From Planctomycetota bacterium (GTDB taxonomy: Bacteria; Patescibacteriota; Patescibacteriia; Patescibacteriales; UBA12465): DNA of 14,074 bases. Below are positions 13,624 to 14,074 of the stretch, one piece after another. Location: NCBI GenBank assembly GCA_025453315.1, contig JALOQQ010000014.1, forward strand, positions 1 to 14,074, written 5' to 3'. The notes beneath the pieces were generated by a model. It worked only from the letters and a program-made list of their open reading frames with translations. It searched no databases and was not told the origin of the DNA. A program made the position numbers and the translations under genes. Position 1 is the first letter of the stretch. Each line of letters starts with the position of its first letter.

Positions 13624-14074
13624 CCCAATCACAAAGTGGCAATGAATCCTGTACCGATACCACTTGGACCCCAGACCCATCTACCTATTGTGGTGATGCT
13701 ACCCAAACTAGTAATTGTGATAATACCAGAACAACCACTGGTACTCTGAGCTGTTCTTCTCCAGCCACTTGTGGTGGCGGGGGAACAGCTAATCAATGTG
13801 GTCAACCAGCCTGTACCGATACCACTTGGACCCCAGATCCAGCTACCTATTGTGGTGATGCTACTCAAACCAGTAATTGTAATGCTACGAGAACTACCGC
13901 TGGTACTCTAAGTTGTTCTAGTCCTACCCCTGTTTGTAATAATAATATTTGTGTAGAGTGTACCGATAATTCTACCTGTACACTTCCTCAAACTTGCGCT
14001 GGCAGTGGCACTCCCAATGTCTGCGGTTGTTCCGATGCCACCTGGACCCCAGACCCTTCTTCCTACTGTGGTGA
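13155..14074 (+). CDS. Type IV pilin-like protein with tandem cysteine-rich repeats (3' truncated by window)
   Basis: The frame is open from the ATG to the window edge (306 complete codons). Residues 1-29 are identical to the first pilin gene's product, with the same A14/F15 prepilin cleavage site and Glu at mature position 5. The pilin domain with paired cysteines (111 and 133) runs to about 157. After it the protein differs: cysteine-rich units beginning C-x-D-x-TWTPDP-xx-YCG at residues 166, 220 and 292. The first two continue DATQTSNC..TRTT.GTLSCSS; a different spacer with CVECTDNSTC lies between the second and third. The even spacing of cysteines and the high Thr/Ser content suggest disulfide-stabilised extracellular modules. 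It has its own leader after the terminator at 12977. The ending, total length and number of repeats are unknown. Confidence 0.88.
   Translation, partial: MFKNLWKAERKINAFTLIELLVVIAIIAILTTLSVLALQSAREKARNSKRIADIKQLKTALELYYNDANGYPPASAFVTGSALSYTDSQSGQVNTYINQIPSSPIPADGDCTQQNNSYSYSSANPSTYTLSYCLGGNTQSIPDGINIATPAQLYSLAQSQSGNESCTDTTWTPDPSTYCGDATQTSNCDNTRTTTGTLSCSSPATCGGGGTANQCGQPACTDTTWTPDPATYCGDATQTSNCNATRTTAGTLSCSSPTPVCNNNICVECTDNSTCTLPQTCAGSGTPNVCGCSDATWTPDPSSYCG
13650..14074 (+). repeat. Cysteine-rich TWTPDP coding repeats (array continues past window)
   Basis: Units start at 13650, 13812 and 14028, so spacing is 162 and then 216 bases. The first two units are near-identical over their first half at the DNA level (TGTACCGATACCACTTGG is exact in both), pointing to fairly recent duplication; the third is cut off. 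Confidence 0.85.

Noticed and set aside
13272..13868. Minus-strand open frames opposite the second pilin gene
   Set aside because: Repetitive antisense translations of the pilin head and cysteine repeats. The plus-strand frame has a full prepilin signal and matches the first pilin gene.

Overview
The window looks like a piece of an AT-rich bacterial chromosome from the Candidate Phyla Radiation (Patescibacteria), most likely a Parcubacteria-type lineage. This rests on four things: a compact infA-rpmJ-rpsM-rpsK-rpsD-rpoA-rplQ-rplM-rpsI cluster whose proteins are shortened or carry odd tails; almost no Shine-Dalgarno sequences; large lineage-restricted membrane or surface proteins; and pilin-like proteins of the 'FTLIELLVVIAIIAI / LELYYNDANGYP' style common in those genomes. 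No search was run, so the placement is by recognition only. All supported genes lie on the + strand.

Positions 1-1231: the 3' part of an Ig-like-domain surface protein with a C-terminal membrane anchor. It overlaps a 48-residue charged helical protein by four bases (ATGA). Positions 1232-5900: a small promoter/leader region, a 112-residue all-helical protein (DUF5663-like), and a 1397-residue lysine/glutamate-rich protein with three glycine-rich hydrophobic segments. I cannot assign a function to either protein.

Positions 5895-10425: the translation/transcription operon. A textbook sigma70 promoter (TTGACA, 17 bp, TATAAT) begins inside the stop codon of the giant gene. It is followed by a leader carrying a perfect 14-bp hairpin that ends six bases before infA. 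Nine genes follow in conserved order, making IF-1, seven ribosomal proteins (L36, S13, S11, S4, L17, L13, S9) and the RNA polymerase alpha subunit. Alpha has no C-terminal domain; a 50-residue Glu-then-Lys tail replaces it. S11 and S9 each carry an N-terminal extension of about 57 charged residues. A strong intrinsic terminator closes the operon.

Positions 10430-14074: two consecutive pilin-like genes, each with its own leader. They share a near-identical 5' module (leader, prepilin signal and pilin domain; 469 nt alignable without gaps in the coding part) but carry unrelated C-terminal cargo. The first carries 14 Asp-box (BNR-like) repeats, enough for two seven-bladed beta-propellers. The second carries tandem cysteine-rich TWTPDP repeats and runs off the window. 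This 'constant pilin head, variable display domain' arrangement is the most interesting feature: it suggests a modular surface-display or diversification locus that probably continues beyond the right edge.
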